This document shows positions 12,861-24,417 of a DNA stretch of 64,000 nucleotides, in pieces; the first letter of the stretch is position 1, and each line of letters starts with the position of its first letter. Source of the stretch: Cryptomeria japonica (taxonomy: Eukaryota; Streptophyta; Pinopsida; Cupressales; Cupressaceae); NCBI RefSeq assembly GCF_030272615.1, contig NC_081413.1, forward strand, positions 334,096,302 through 334,160,301. The letters run 5' to 3'. The position numbers and the translations under genes are program-made. The notes under the pieces are model-generated. The model was not told where the DNA came from. It ran no database searches and worked only from the letters and a program-made list of their open reading frames with translations.

Positions 12861-13005
12861 TTTTAGGATTTTCAATTATGTGTCACTCGTGCAAGTTGTT
12901 AATTGATATGTCAATTAGGGTGAAATAATAGTCATGTCCTTACATAAGGTATTGTCTAAAACTTAGGTGGCTCTTCATGTGTTGAGTACCCTCAACAGCA
13001 GGTGT

Positions 13006-13332
13006 CATGCCCACTATTTGCACTAGTGAAAATAACACAAACCTCTAAATTTTTTTTGATTTCAAATATAGAAAACATAATAACTCAATAAGAAATAATC
13101 AATAATCAAATTGAGCTTGTAAAGTTGTGCACCTAATGGCACTAATCATGTGATATAACTAGTGCATCATTTTGGAGGTATCCCTAAAAGAATAGGTAAC
13201 CTTAAGTTACCTTGTAAAGAATATTAATCAATCTAAATTCCTCAAAAATATCTATATGAAATAAATTGATCTCCATGATGAGATCGAAATTAGAATTAAA
13301 TAACATCATCATTAATACTAATTTTTTTTATA
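13006..13332 (+). repeat. Left arm of inverted repeat
   Basis: It starts CATGCCCACTATTTG and ends ATTAATACTAATTTTTTTTATA; it pairs with the right arm at 13756-14085. Confidence 0.85.
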
Positions 13333-13559
13333 TAATTTTATTTTCTAATTTAGCTCAATTAATATTAAGTACAAGTTAATTAATATTATCTTGTTGGCAT
13401 GATTCTTAAAAAAATAATTCCAATAATATTCTTCCTTCATAAAAGAAGTTGAGGTATCTTGTTAAATAAAAATGAACATTCGAAGGGAAAATATTTAATT
13501 GATTTTATATTGTTGTAACATTTATACATATGCCTGAATTTTTATTTATGGCTACATTC

Positions 13560-13768
13560 TGGATTTATATGTGCATCATGTTGTTTGTTAAAAATGGGGG
13601 TTAGTGGGTGGTCCATTTTTTGCACGTTTGGGTTCTATTTAGCATTTATGATTGGGTTTCACAAACAAACATTTCATCCCACTCTTTTATTAGGATGTCT
13701 ATTTTATGTAATCTTTCTTTATTATTAATAAAATTTCAGTGACCTCGATCACTTTTATAAAAAAAAAT
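13560..13768 (+). mobile_element. Possible LINE 3' tail inside the inverted-repeat spacer
   Basis: TTTATGTAATCTTTC, then TTATTATTAATAAAATTTCAGTGACC, then a run of A at 13759-13767 resemble a plant LINE 3' end. The A-run also belongs to the inner edge of the right arm, so the limits are uncertain. Confidence 0.35.
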
Positions 13769-14085
13769 TAGTATTAATGAGGGTATGTTATTTAATTCTA
13801 ATTTTGATCTCATTATGGAGATCAATTTATTTCATATAGATGTTTTTGAGGAATTAGATTGATTACTATTCCTTATGTAAGGTAACTTAATGTTACCTAT
13901 TCTTTTAGGGATACCTACAAAATGATACACTAGTTATATCATATGATTAGCGCAATTAGGTGCTCAAATTTACAAGCTTAATTTGATTATTGGTTATTTC
14001 CTATTGATTTATTATGTTTTCAATATTTGAAATAAAAAAAAATTAAAGGTTTGTGTTATGTTCACTAGTGCAAATAGTGGGCATG
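13756..14085 (-). repeat. Right arm of inverted repeat
   Basis: It is the reverse complement of 13006-13332, with scattered substitutions and a few single-base indels. Confidence 0.85.
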
Positions 14086-14339
14086 TTAGTAGACCTAAGT
14101 AACATACATCAAGTTTCTACAATCCATGAGATTAATCTAAAGTGCTTCTGGATTAGATTGTGTAAGAGTTTTTTGCATCAACGTTTCGGATCACACTCCG
14201 TGATCCATCATTAGGATGACAAATAGAGAGCATGTAGATTGAGAAGATGACCAAGATGTAGACTAAGGAAGCTAAAAAGGAGGGAGGAGACACGAGGATC
14301 GAGGAAGGTTGACAAGACCACAAAAAAGAAAAAGAAAAA

Positions 14340-14408
14340 CCATCCAAAAAATAAAATAAAAAGGCCCCCAACAACTAACAAAAAGCAAGGAAATAAAATA
14401 AATGAGAG

Positions 14409-14458
<50 letters not shown>

Positions 14459-14633
14459 AAAAAAAAAATCCAAAAATACAAATAAAATAAAATTAAAAAA
14501 CCCCAACAACTGACAAAAAAAAAGAAATAAAATAAATGAGAGAACAAACAAACTATATATATATACACAAAAAAAAAAACTACATGTATGTATGTATACA
14601 AACTTACATATGAATGCAATAATTTTCTTTTAT

Positions 14634-14664
<31 letters not shown>

Positions 14665-15012
14665 TGTATGTACAAGTATAAAAAGGAAGCAAAAAACAAC
14701 AAAGAGAAAATAAAAAAGGCATAGACAACTACATAGAAAGGGAAAAAATATAAAAAACAAACCTAAAAAAGATGGAAAAAGATATAATTTTTTTTAACAC
14801 CTAAACAAATGACCAAACCAAAAAAGAGAAAGAGAGGAAAAAATAGATAAATACAAAAAGAATAAGCAAGAGAACAAAACATAAAAAAGTCAAAAAATGA
14901 ACACAAATAGCCAAAAGTATGCACACGCACACACACACATGCATACATATGTATGTATGTATGTACAACTTAAAAAAACAAGGAAATAAAATAAATGAGA
15001 GAGTAACAATAA

Positions 15013-15045
<33 letters not shown>

Positions 15046-15164
15046 AAAAGGAAAAAAAAAAAGAAAGACAAAAACAATCCAAAAATACAAATAAAATAAA
15101 ATACAAAGACCCCCAACAACTAACAAAAAACAAGAAATAAAATAAATGAGAGAAAAACCAAACA

Positions 15165-15225
<61 letters not shown>

Positions 15226-15345
15226 CGTGTGTGTGTGTGTGTGTGTGTGCGTGTGTGTGTGTGTGTGTCTATATCTATGTGTATATCTATGTATATATGT
15301 ATATATGTATAGATGTATTATGTGTGTATGTATATATGTAGTAGA
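14340..15345. repeat. Compound array: AT-rich unit repeated four times, each with a dinucleotide tract
   Basis: A unit with CCCCCAACAACTAACAAAAA and then AAATAAAATAAATGAGAGA recurs at 14363, 14501 and 15110, with a copy lacking its first part near 14970. Each copy is followed by a dinucleotide tract: (AT)n 14416-14453, TA 14553-14566, (TA)n 15016-15043 and (TG)n 15168-15268. (AC)n tracts lie at 14634-14660 and 14921-14939. The long frames here encode only Tyr/Ile/Phe or Cys/Val runs and are not genes. Confidence 0.85.
15168..15268 (+). repeat. (TG)n microsatellite, about 50 units
   Basis: There are 101 bases of TG repeat with three GC interruptions, at about 15222, 15226 and 15250. Such length suggests slippage-driven growth; the tract is likely polymorphic. 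Confidence 0.95.
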
Positions 15346-16000
15346 ACTAAGTGTTTAGCATTGTAGCATCAGTTAGATAACTTCAATCAAGAGATCTACA
15401 TGCTCTTGGTTTGTACCATGTATGTTTCATGCCCAAGATTAAGGAAAAATGAGGCTTGATTACAACACTTACAAAGTGGTGGCATTTAGAGATGAGTTTC
15501 TTTCACTTACCTTCTAGAGAAGTATCTATTATGCTTGAGGATGTTTGGTAGGTTTGCAGATTCCCATTCATGGAGAGAGGGTTGTCTGTGGGTGTCATTT
15601 AGGTATAGAAACACTGTGCAGATTGTTTGAGTGCAAAAAGGTTGACCTAGGAATTATGATTACTATGATATTTAATGGAGTACCATGGTGGATCTATATG
15701 ACAAGTTACCTTTTTTCTTTGTTTTATTGTGGAAAGTGTCTTAGTTCATAATAGGAAATGACATGGTTTTCTAGTTGGTTGGGATCAGTTACTAGACGAC
15801 ATGATACATGACTATAGAATCTATGCTTGGGTCCTTGCATTCTAGGCAAGTTGTATTATCAATTACATTCAATGACTTATATGGGTGCTCAATTAATTAG
15901 ATGTGGTGTGAATTTTCTTCATTTCTAAGCCTAGGAGAATATAGAAGTGTTTCGGCCAATACTTGAGAGACATATTGAGCTAGGACTACCATATGTATAT

Positions 16001-16271
16001 ATTTATGTCAGGGCAATGAATCAAAGATAGGTGGGTCAGATATTATATTAGAGAAATGAGCTTGATTAGTTGCAACATTTTACTTAGAGACCATATAAGG
16101 ATTATTTGGGAGGGGAGGATGATGTTGAGAATATTATTTATGTCAGGGCAATGAATCAAAGATAGGTGGGTCAGATATTATATTAGAGGCATGAGCTTGA
16201 TCATTTGCAACATTTTACTTCAAGACCATAGAAGGATTATTTGGGAGGGGAGGATGATGTTGAGAATATTC
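16001..16271 (+). repeat. 135-bp tandem duplication inside the PMD pseudogene
   Basis: ATTTATGTCAGGGCAATGAA starts at 16001 and again at 16136. The copies match nearly throughout, up to GGGGAGGATGATGTTGAGAA. The period of 135 equals 45 codons, so it would have kept the frame when it arose. Confidence 0.9.
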
Positions 16272-16454
16272 CTTATTTCATATAGTAGAGGTATCTCATA
16301 GGCATTTAGTTACCTAGTTGTATTTTATGTCAGCTTTAGGGAGCAATAGGATATCCCATATGGAATTGCACATTTTGTACAATATTCTTGAGAGGTAAGT
16401 GATTGGGGGTCAATCATTAGCCCATAGGTGGCATATGCAGAGTTTGATAGTATG

Positions 16455-16459
16455 AGACC
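16455..16459 (+). repeat. Target-site duplication AGACC (left)
   Basis: AGACC directly precedes the LTR start at 16460, and the same five bases follow the other LTR at 35163-35167. Five-base duplications are usual for LTR retrotransposons. Confidence 0.9.
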
Positions 16460-17496
16460 TGTTGACGCATGTTTTGACACACTCACCAACAGTCAAGTAG
16501 TTTATGCAAACACTCACCACCTCTCCTGAAAAGTAATGGGTTCGGAAGAACTCACTACCCCAAGGTCTCTGTAGTCGGGTCTCGATGGTGATGGATAGCT
16601 CAATGGCCGATGTAGTTATACCTGTAAAGGGGCCTGCTGGTTAAAACTAAATCCCACTGGTTTATGAGCAATTGTACTTCTTTTTTTTGTATTTTTGCAA
16701 TTTAAGACTCTTTGGGGAAATAAAATACGAAGCGTAAGGGAAACAAGAAAGTAACAATACGGACCAATATAATGACAACTTAATGAATTATCTAATTAAT
16801 TCCTTGCAATCCAAGCAATTATTAAATATTATCCAAGTTAGCATTCAACAATGAACCTCTAGCAAACCTGCAAAATCATCAATTTTACAAGCCTATGGAC
16901 ATAAAAATCATCAACAATATGACCTATCACAATAATTCTCATACACCACGGTCGTGCGCAATATAATTCATAAAGTGATAGACAAAAACATTAAACCACA
17001 TTGCTAACTCTAAATAATAGACGTTACCAGATTACAATGAACAATTTGGTAGAATATAAAGTAGATCAGGCAATCTAAGAGTTGCTTTTCATATTAATCT
17101 CCATGAATGTATAACAGAAATAAATCAAACTTCTTAACAATCTGAAAAATACTCTAAAATCTCTAATTGGACCTCAAATCATCAATTCGTGGACCCTTAC
17201 AAATGAATTCAACTTCTCAATTTATAGAAGTTCTTTCACCCTATTATTTAGGAAATAACTCTACCCTAAATTAAGAACTAAGAAAAAGGAGTCGCAGTTA
17301 ACTTGCAAGTTTCTGCTTGGACACTCCACCTAACAACTACAAAACTGACACTGCATGAGTATTACAAAGACCATGCTGGGTGAGCCACATTTTCGTAATC
17401 GTGCAGAATTTCTTTCAAAATTGGGACTTGAGTGAGAGGAGCAGTTTTGAAATCAAGAAAAAGTTTTGCTATCTTTAGCAATTCTAACAATATCCT

Positions 17497-20400
17497 TTAT
17501 TTTTTGGTAAAAGCCTTATAATTTTTTATTATACATGCAACTGCTTGGGCTGGTGGATTAGCCACATGCTTAATTCTAAATTTATATTTCTTTAAAGCCT
17601 CATCTGCATGTGTTCCCTGTTCCTCTAACTTCTTCACAGTGTCTGCCACCTCTTGACACTGAGTAATCAAATGTGTGTATCTATCCATTAGGGCGGCATC
17701 GAACTGGACAACAGGTCCTAGGTTTTGTGCTTCATATGCATCCCATTGATTCAAAACTCGTTGCTGGTCCATTATTCCAGTATCAGCTATTCTGATGCCA
17801 AAAGGCCCCAATACATTTGTCACAAAATTCTCATACGACAAAATCTCTCTGAGGAGAGGGTCCCGAATATCAGTAATCTCCTTGGCATACTGCTAATACA
17901 TCTCTACTTTCAACTCTAGAATGTATACATAGGATTGTAGATTCTCACAACTATCCCCTCCTAAGAGGTCCTCTTGTATTATCAGCACTTCTCCTAAACG
18001 TAGTATGCTTTTCAAAACTCGGAGATGGTTATAAAAGTTGTTCTCTTTCCGCTCCCATTGTGTGGAACAGGTTGCCAAAGCTCCTCCCGCCTGTACCGCC
18101 TTGCAGTATATTTCAATCATGTTCTGTAAAAATAATCTAATCTTAGCTGCATTTGTTTGAGCCCAAGATTTGGCAGCTGTAGCTACTTGTCTTACTTCCA
18201 GTAGTGCCTTTACATCTCCTTCTGGCAAGGATGAGGTTGAAGGCAGGTCATCCATCTTACAGGAATCCAAAGGCTTGCACATTTCTACCAGGAGATGTTT
18301 GTATTGTCCAAGTTGTGCTTTAAGTTCTACATTTGAACTATGCTCTTTTTCTATGCTCCCTCTAACAACACTCATGGCTAGCTCCAAGGTATCCAACTCT
18401 CCCCACTTCATTTGCTTACCTAGGTTTGCCTGTGATACTTGGTACTTGGGAGAAGTTTGTCCTTTGGCCTATGATGGAACTGCCACATCTGCAATCACTT
18501 CACCGGAACTAGTTTTTGACAAGTGGTGAACCATATTTAACTTCTTAATCTTTGGAGGTTCCTCGGTGATTGCTTGTTGTAGAGTGACCTTTGGAAGCTT
18601 TGCTTTTCTCTTTTTCTTTCCAAAGGTAAACTCTAACCATTATGGTATATCTTCAGTTTTGTCACCTTGATGTCACACGATCTCAGCAGTTATAACGTGC
18701 ACCTCTACCTGCTCCTCTAGCTGCTCTTCTTCTTCAGCTCCCGTTTGGCCAGGAACCTGGAATGATGAAATTTGGTGGGCTAAGTTAGCTTGGAGAGTTT
18801 TTTGTTTGTGTAACTCTCCTAGCTTACCACTAACTTCTTCATTGAATGCTATTTCCTCATTCCCTAGGTCCATCTCTCTTTGGCCAGCTTCTATATCCTA
18901 AAGCAAATCCTCTTGGTCTTGAGGAGTCAGGACCAACCTTTCATTTAGGATATCTTCTACTTCACTTCCTTCTTGCTCACTAACCAGAAGTTGTTGTTGG
19001 TTGAGGTCCTCTTCCTCTTGGTCAGAGTCAGACTTGACATTTCTAATATTCACTTTCTCAGTAGTAGGTGTAAAACCTTGCACTCCAAGGTGCCCTATAG
19101 ATACATTAACAACTAATGGTGTGGGAGCAGCGGTGTCTGAAGGACCTATTGTACCTATGGAGGGTGGTTGAGCAGGCACCTCCTTGGTGGCTTCTAAGTT
19201 CTCTTCTTTTCCCTGGGTACCCTCTTCTTTGGTGTGGCCTATAGTGGTCCTTGGTGGGAGAATTTTAGCAAGTGGAACCGCACCTAGCCCATCAGTCACC
19301 CCTGAGTCTGCAGCCTTTTTCAGCAGTTCGGACTCCCTCATCTTTTCCTGAAGTTTCTTTAACAAATCTTCAGTACTCTCTTGTGGCTCATTTTCCTCAC
19401 CTGGTTCGGTGGAGGTATTCTGCCTTGAGGCTGACCTTGTCTTTCTGGTGTACTCCTTGTGGCCTCTTGACTAAGGTACCCCTGATGTGGATTCCTTCTG
19501 TTTCACCTTTGATACGCTCGGCCTTACCCTCTGGCTCAACCATTGCTTAGTCCTATTGATGATCACATGGGAAATATTTTCCATATCTGTCTCCTCGCTT
19601 GCAGATCATTTTACTAGGGAGAGGGGCCTCTTCTCTATCCCTAATTCTTTATAAATTGGATCGAGTAACTCTCCATCATCCCTCAAGTCTTTAGGGAGGT
19701 TGGTCTCGATGCCAAAGTCTCTAATCTGCGGTACAAACAACCTGTTATAATTCTTCTCCCTGACTTCAAATTTGTCCTGCAAATTGGCCCAAAAGTCTTC
19801 CAAGCTGGGCCTATGCCCCTCATATGCCTTAGGCATAGCTTGCTTAAGCTTCCCGTAGGGATCATAAAACTCCCTAGTATGATTATATTCTTTCAAGTTC
19901 AAATCCTGAAGCTCTTCCTCAGCCGATTTCACCACTTGTATTTTAGAGCAGACGAAGTACCCAATGGACACCAAGAAATCAATTCTTGTCTTATGCTTCG
20001 ATGATAAGAGTGATTGGAGGCCTACAAGCTGTCTCGCATATTCCAACAGGATCACCCTATCATTGCAGTAACGAGGCAACAACATTGGATTCCCTATGAA
20101 TCCACTAACTCTGATGTAGGTGGAACGTGGGTTCTAGATGAACCAACACACCCACTCCCGTATGATAGCCATAGCCTCAGGGCTAATCCGGTATCTTGTG
20201 TCTCTAGTCAACTTAATAATTATAGGGAAGATAAAAGCATCGTTAACCCTCTTAAAGTGTGTCTTTACATTTGTCAAAGTGAGCTGGGAATAATATTCCC
20301 ATATCTTCTTCTGTCCCTCTTTCTCTCCTAATTGCCCATCCACTTTTAGGCCTGGGAATTTTCCATCTCTGGCAGCTACCCAGATGACATATGATGTGAA

Positions 20401-21126
20401 GAAGAATTTTTGTGTTTGCTGCACTTCTTTCATTTTCCTACAGATATTGTCAGAGAGGATCTATGGCCAGTCAAAGTATTGTTTCCCTATCAGAATGGTG
20501 GTCATAAACTGGAACATCCAAGGATGGAAGTGTTTGTAGTCTGGCTTGCCGAAGGCCCTACTAAGCATGATAATCAAGTCCCTCTAAGGCTCTTTGATGT
20601 CGGCCTTTAGGATCTCTATAGCCTTTAGCCCTCTTTTCCTCTCCTCTTCCAGCCAGTTGGTATTCATGTGTCTCTTGCTGGCTGATACCTTGTCATTCCA
20701 TGCCTTCAAGGCCTCTTCTTCAGTTAGTAAGAATGCTTCTTCCCTAGTTGGGATTCCAAAGACAAACCCCAGCATATCTGGAGATAAGTCGATAACAGTT
20801 TTTCCTTTTTCATCCGTGCACTTCCTAGTGTCTGGATTGTAGAATGGGGCAATGGTTATTATAAACTCTGGTGCTTGTAGGGACTGTGGGAATACAGTAG
20901 CTTCTACAAGACCTGACCTCTTTATTCTTCGGTGGAGAGCATCTAGGCTAGGTTTATCCAATTGGGTTGCAATATCCCCAATCTCTATGTGTCTCACCTC
21001 GGTGTCTGTGACCCATCTAATTTGATCATCCAACTTTGAAACATGAACCTATCCTTGATATTGGTACTTCATGGTGGCTGGCAATCTATCAATTTCTTTG
21101 CCTCTCTTGTTACCAGATGCGTCCAT
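17497..21126 (-). pseudogene. LTR-resident large ORF, copy in the 3' LTR (unknown protein)
   Basis: From ATG at 21126 (preceded by an in-frame TAG) to TAA at 17497 the span is exactly 1210 codons in one frame. It is broken by eleven stops, at 21049, 20584, 20461, 20134, 19606, 19471, 18898, 18673, 18640, 18469 and 17893. Those at 20134, 19471 and 18640 recur in the other LTR; the other eight are private. The N-terminal third looks globular (DLSPDMLGFVFGIPTREE, FHPWMFQF). The middle is acidic and Pro/Glu/Gln-rich (EEDLNQQQ, EEEEQLEEQVEVHV) and probably disordered. The C-terminal third is helical with coiled-coil-like stretches (NVELKAQLGQYKHLL). I recognise no family and see no zinc finger, protease or nuclease motif. 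Confidence 0.8.
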
Positions 21127-21189
21127 CTAACCCCTGGAACCTGAAGGCCAAACCCAAGTCTTAGTCCTCAATGTTGAACATAAATCTTA

Positions 21190-21925
21190 ATCTACTTCCA
21201 GACTTCAGGGTCCTGGGGTAGGAATGCAGGAAGGTAACCGGGAACTCCGGGGATCCGGGGTGGCATGGAAGTGAAAACCCGGAACTCCAGGGACCCGAGG
21301 TTCCAAGGTAGAAAGGCTATGAAACCCAGAACTCCGGGGACCCGGGGTTCTAAGGTGGAAATGAAGGATGAAACTTGGAACTCCGGGGACCCAGGGTTCC
21401 GAGGTGGATATGGAAGTGAAACTTGAAACTCTGGGGACCCGGGGTTCCAAGGTAGAAACTAGGGCATGCCCAAAAACAAAACAAGAAAGAAAAAAAACAA
21501 CAAAAACAAAAACAAAAGGATAACTAAAAAAGAAAAACATGCAAGGACGGAAGATTCACCAACCTGGTGAATCAAAAAAAAAACAAACACCGAGAGAGAG
21601 AGAGCTTCGGAAGACTGGAGGTTTGTGACTTGGAGCTAGGGAGGAGGAGTTCGATTGCACAAATGAACTTAAAAGTTCATTAACTCGTATATATAACCTC
21701 CCGAAAACCCGTTCGTACGAGAACCAAAAACACAACCTTGGGACTCCGGGGACCCGAGGTTCTGAGGCCAAACGAAAGGGAGAAGAAAATTACCTCAGGA
21801 CTCTGGGACTCTGGAGTTTCAAGGTCGGAATGAAAAGAGGACCTCGGGACTCTGGGACTCCAGAGTTTTGAGGTCAAAAGACCCAAGACCTTGGGACTCT
21901 GGGACTACAGAGTTCCGAGGTAAAA
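21190..21925. repeat. GC-rich palindromic minisatellite in the 3' LTR
   Basis: GGAACTCCGGGGACCCGGGGTTCC-like blocks, themselves partial palindromes, recur about every 50 bp from 21190 to 21460. Related GGGACTCTGGGACT blocks recur from 21735 to 21925. The two groups lie on both sides of the TATA box at 21688, so they border the presumed promoter. Confidence 0.8.
21688..21695 (-). promoter_or_regulatory. TATA box of the 3' LTR
   Basis: TATATATA between minisatellite blocks is conserved at the same place in the other LTR. On the minus strand it lies about 560 bp before the start of the LTR ORF. Confidence 0.55.
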
Positions 21926-22006
21926 CCAAAAAGAAAGAAAAAAAGGAGGGGGCCATATTTTGACTCAAGGAGACCAAATGGGGAAATAGATATGCTAGGC
22001 ATAACA

Positions 22007-23020
22007 AATGGTGACTATCTGGGAAAAATGACTATAGGCAATTTAGAATTTTAGAATCTCTCATTAACCAAACATGTAAGGCTATTATCATTCAAAAAGA
22101 TGTATAAGAATTCAAGATGAGTAAGTAATGAACAAACAACCAAGATGAGAAATAGACATGATCAACCCTTAAGTGTGTGCGTATGATTTGTTACCCCACC
22201 ATTTCAATAATGTAGATAATCAGAGGAAACTAGGTGCAAGCTACATAAGTAAAGTCATTAATCATGTTTCGTGCAAGGTTATCTTGGGCATAGCTCTACT
22301 GCCAATCAGGCATCTATAGCCCCGACAGAGATACCTCTGGCTCCCGTCAAGCAGTGCTCCACTGCCAGCTAGGCATCCGTAGCCCCGGTGGAGGTTACTT
22401 GAAACACCCATTTGAGTTGTTTTAAGAGGATCATTTCTTTCTCTCTCTTTTTGTTTAGGATCATATAGAATATTAGGATATAGAGCATGACTTCTTTCTT
22501 CAATAATCTCTTAAGCAACTTTCAAACATTGAAGTTCAATAACTGGGTTGGGAGCCACGGTGGATAATGAGAAACGCCTTGACTTCGGATTTTTCACTTG
22601 ATACCAGTTTATCTGCTATCTCACAAAACTTTTTTGATGTATCTTAATGTGAAGTTAGTGTTGAGTTTATCAAGCTAGCCCTTTCCAAATTGAAAGTCAA
22701 AAACTCGTGTCATATTGGAATGATTATATACCAGTTTGAACGAGTATAGACAAAGGTTTCGAACTCAACCAAATGACAATGAAATTATAAATAGCAGAGA
22801 GTCGAAGTCTCTTAGAATTTGGCAAGATGTTATACAAAGGATACCTACTTCCTCTCAGGATCTTTAAGACAAAACCATATCCCCCGACTCAACAAACAAA
22901 AGAACAAAAAGCAAAGAAAATGAAAACAAAAGGAAGAACACACAACACGGCCCAATGAAACACAACCAAAAAGAGAAACAACTAACTACTATATACAACA
23001 GGTCTAGCCCGATTGAGGAT
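22007..23020 (-). other. Non-coding 3' interior of the retrotransposon
   Basis: This is one kilobase between the end of integrase and the 3' LTR. It contains a 62-bp tandem duplication (CTACTGCCAATCAGGCATC near 22297 and CCACTGCCAGCTAGGCATC near 22359). A polypurine tract is expected directly beside 22006 on the minus strand, but the sequence there (ATAGTCACCATT) is not purine-rich. Confidence 0.6.
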
Positions 23021-24250
23021 TTAATCAAAGTAGTGCTTAAGGAACTGGCCATTGATGAGCAATGGTACCAGTTCTCCAGTCAATGAGCTCAATCTAAAAG
23101 TGTTTTCGCCTAAGATTTCAGCTATTTGGTAAGGACCTAGCCACAATCTTTCAAATTTGTGATGATCACCTTTCTTTTCTTTGGCCTTGTCCCACAATAG
23201 GACTAGGTCAGAGATCCAAAAAGCTTTCACCTTGGCCCTTTTATCAAACCATCGCTTAACAATGGCCTGGTGCTTGGCAAAGTGTTGTAGCATATTAATC
23301 CTTTTTTCATCAAGTCTTAATAAATTTAAGAGGTGAACCTCTACCTGATTCTCAATGTCAAGCTCTTTCATTAATTGGAGGACCGGTATTTGCAAGTTAA
23401 TTGGGAAAACAGGGGTCTGGCCATAAACAAGATAATATGGGGAAGTTCCCAAGGCGGGTTTTACTCTGGTTCGATCAGCCCATAAGGCGTATCTCAATTG
23501 ATTATGTCAATCTCTAGGATTCTTCTCAAATAGCTTCTTGATGACATCTAGGATGTTCTTGTTTGTGATTCAGCTACCCCATTACCTTGTGGGTAATAAT
23601 TGGATGAAAATTTTAAAATCACTTTATATTCATATGACCATTGCATCAACTATGCGGAAGTAAAAGCAAGGCCATTGTCACATACCAAAGCAAACGACAT
23701 ACCAAACCTGGTGACGATGTGTTCTTCAATAAATTTCAGGACTACCTCGGCAGTAGCATTTCGGCATGCAATGGCTTCTGTCCACCAGGTACAATAGTCT
23801 ATTGCTATAAGAATAAACTTATGTCCTATAGATGAGTTAGGGTTAATAACACCTACAAAATCCAGCGCCCATTGAGCAAAAGGCCTTACCTCGAACACTG
23901 GTTGGAGAGGCATGGCAGGATTTCTTTCTCGGGAGGCCACAGTTTGGCACGTATGACAATGACGAACATGTTCATGCGAATCCTTAAATATGCTAGGCCA
24001 ATAATACCCAACCTTCAAGATTTGATGTGCAGTAGCATCTGCTGACCCATGACTTGTGCCATACTTGCCATGCAATTCCTCAATCATTTTATGAGCTTCT
24101 TGATGATCCAGACACCGAAGGTAGATACCTTCATAATTCTTCCTATAAAGTGTCGAATCTTTGATCATATAATTGGCACTATTGAGCCTTAATGCTCATC
24201 TTTGTGGTGTTGTCAACCCCTCAGGACATCTATTATTCAGCAATATAAAC
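23021..24250 (-). pseudogene. gypsy integrase
   Basis: In the frame starting at ATG 24168, the zinc-binding HHCC domain is seen as residues H33, H40, C71 and C74 (GYYWPSIF and CHTCQ between and after). The catalytic core keeps D103 (WALDFVG) and D164 (LVCDNG). The third acidic residue lies in GNGVAES near 23560, after a TAG in place of a Lys/Gln codon. A frame change follows near 23550. The C-terminal part (23021-23497) has the GPY module (RLWLGPYQIAEIL) seen in many Ty3/gypsy integrases. The enzyme would insert the DNA copy into chromosomes; this copy is broken by at least one stop and one frameshift. Confidence 0.9.
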
Positions 24251-24417
24251 ACTAAATCGGTGTACCAGGGGTCCTGAGTGAATGACTCCAATGTATACAA
24301 TTGGCACTGGATTTGAGGGATGTCAGTCGCCATGGCCTAAGACAATCCTTGGCCTCAGACCAATTTCATTGGATGCATCTCTAAATCAAACTCTTGCAAT
24401 ATCGCCATCCATTTACC

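Larger units (their letters stand above)
10503..13005. other. Non-coding, possibly old LTR and leader sequence
   Basis: An AT-rich start (10.5-10.65 kb, TTATTTAATTA type) is followed by TGTACATTTTACCCC at 10677, a TATA-like box at 11353, strong hairpins at 11.78-11.89 kb and degenerate short repeats at 12.63-12.86 kb. The order fits an old LTR and leader, but there is no duplicate copy to prove it and no coding frame. Confidence 0.35.
13006..14085. mobile_element. 1.08-kb inverted-repeat (foldback/MITE-like) element
   Basis: The first about 327 bases (13006-13332) are the reverse complement of the last about 330 (13756-14085). By eye they match over roughly nine of ten positions through their whole length, both ending CATGCCCACTATTTGCACTAG. 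The spacer of about 420 bp holds no transposase frame, and a LINE-like tail lies in it. Long terminal inverted repeats without coding capacity fit a non-autonomous DNA transposon or foldback element. I could not find a convincing target duplication, and the inner CACTA does not behave like a CACTA-superfamily end. Confidence 0.75.
15380..16459 (+). pseudogene. Plant mobile domain (PMD, PF10536-type) pseudogene, 5' part
   Basis: Reading rightward, SFFHLPSREVSIMLEDVW (15495-15548) and then, after a one-base frame change, GLQIPIHGERVV (15552-15590) match the diagnostic start of plant mobile domains (FHLP..E..I.LEDV...L.IPI.GE.V). PMD proteins are transposon-derived plant proteins found in MAIL1/MAIN and in gypsy and MULE elements. 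Farther on, a 135-bp internal duplication and a frame with IYVRAMNQR and YLGGEDDVENI have TAG at positions that read as Gln elsewhere. The frame is cut at 16459 by the 18.7-kb retrotransposon and resumes at 35163 with a Gly/Arg/Asp-rich tail. Inactive; whether it was a gene or element-borne is open. Confidence 0.75.
16460..22006 (-). repeat. 3' LTR (5547 bp)
   Basis: It aligns along its length with 29655-35162. From its 5' end (22006) leftward it holds GC-rich minisatellite blocks, a TATA box at 21688-21695, more minisatellite, the 3630-bp frame, then about 1 kb of AT-rich sequence to the end at 16460. Confidence 0.93.

Noticed and set aside
13011-14080. CACTA-superfamily transposon ends (CACTATTTG...CAAATAGTG)
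   Set aside because: Inverted similarity continues outward past CACTA to CATGCC, and no 3-bp target duplication is present.
14272-15358. Several open frames with Tyr/Ile/Phe- or Cys/Val-rich proteins
   Set aside because: They are produced by dinucleotide microsatellites and A-rich sequence; no domain or sensible composition.
18170-18529. Plus-strand frames of 119 codons present in both LTRs (also 31365-31724)
   Set aside because: They are shadows of the minus-strand LTR ORF; the long consistent frame with matching length is on the other strand.
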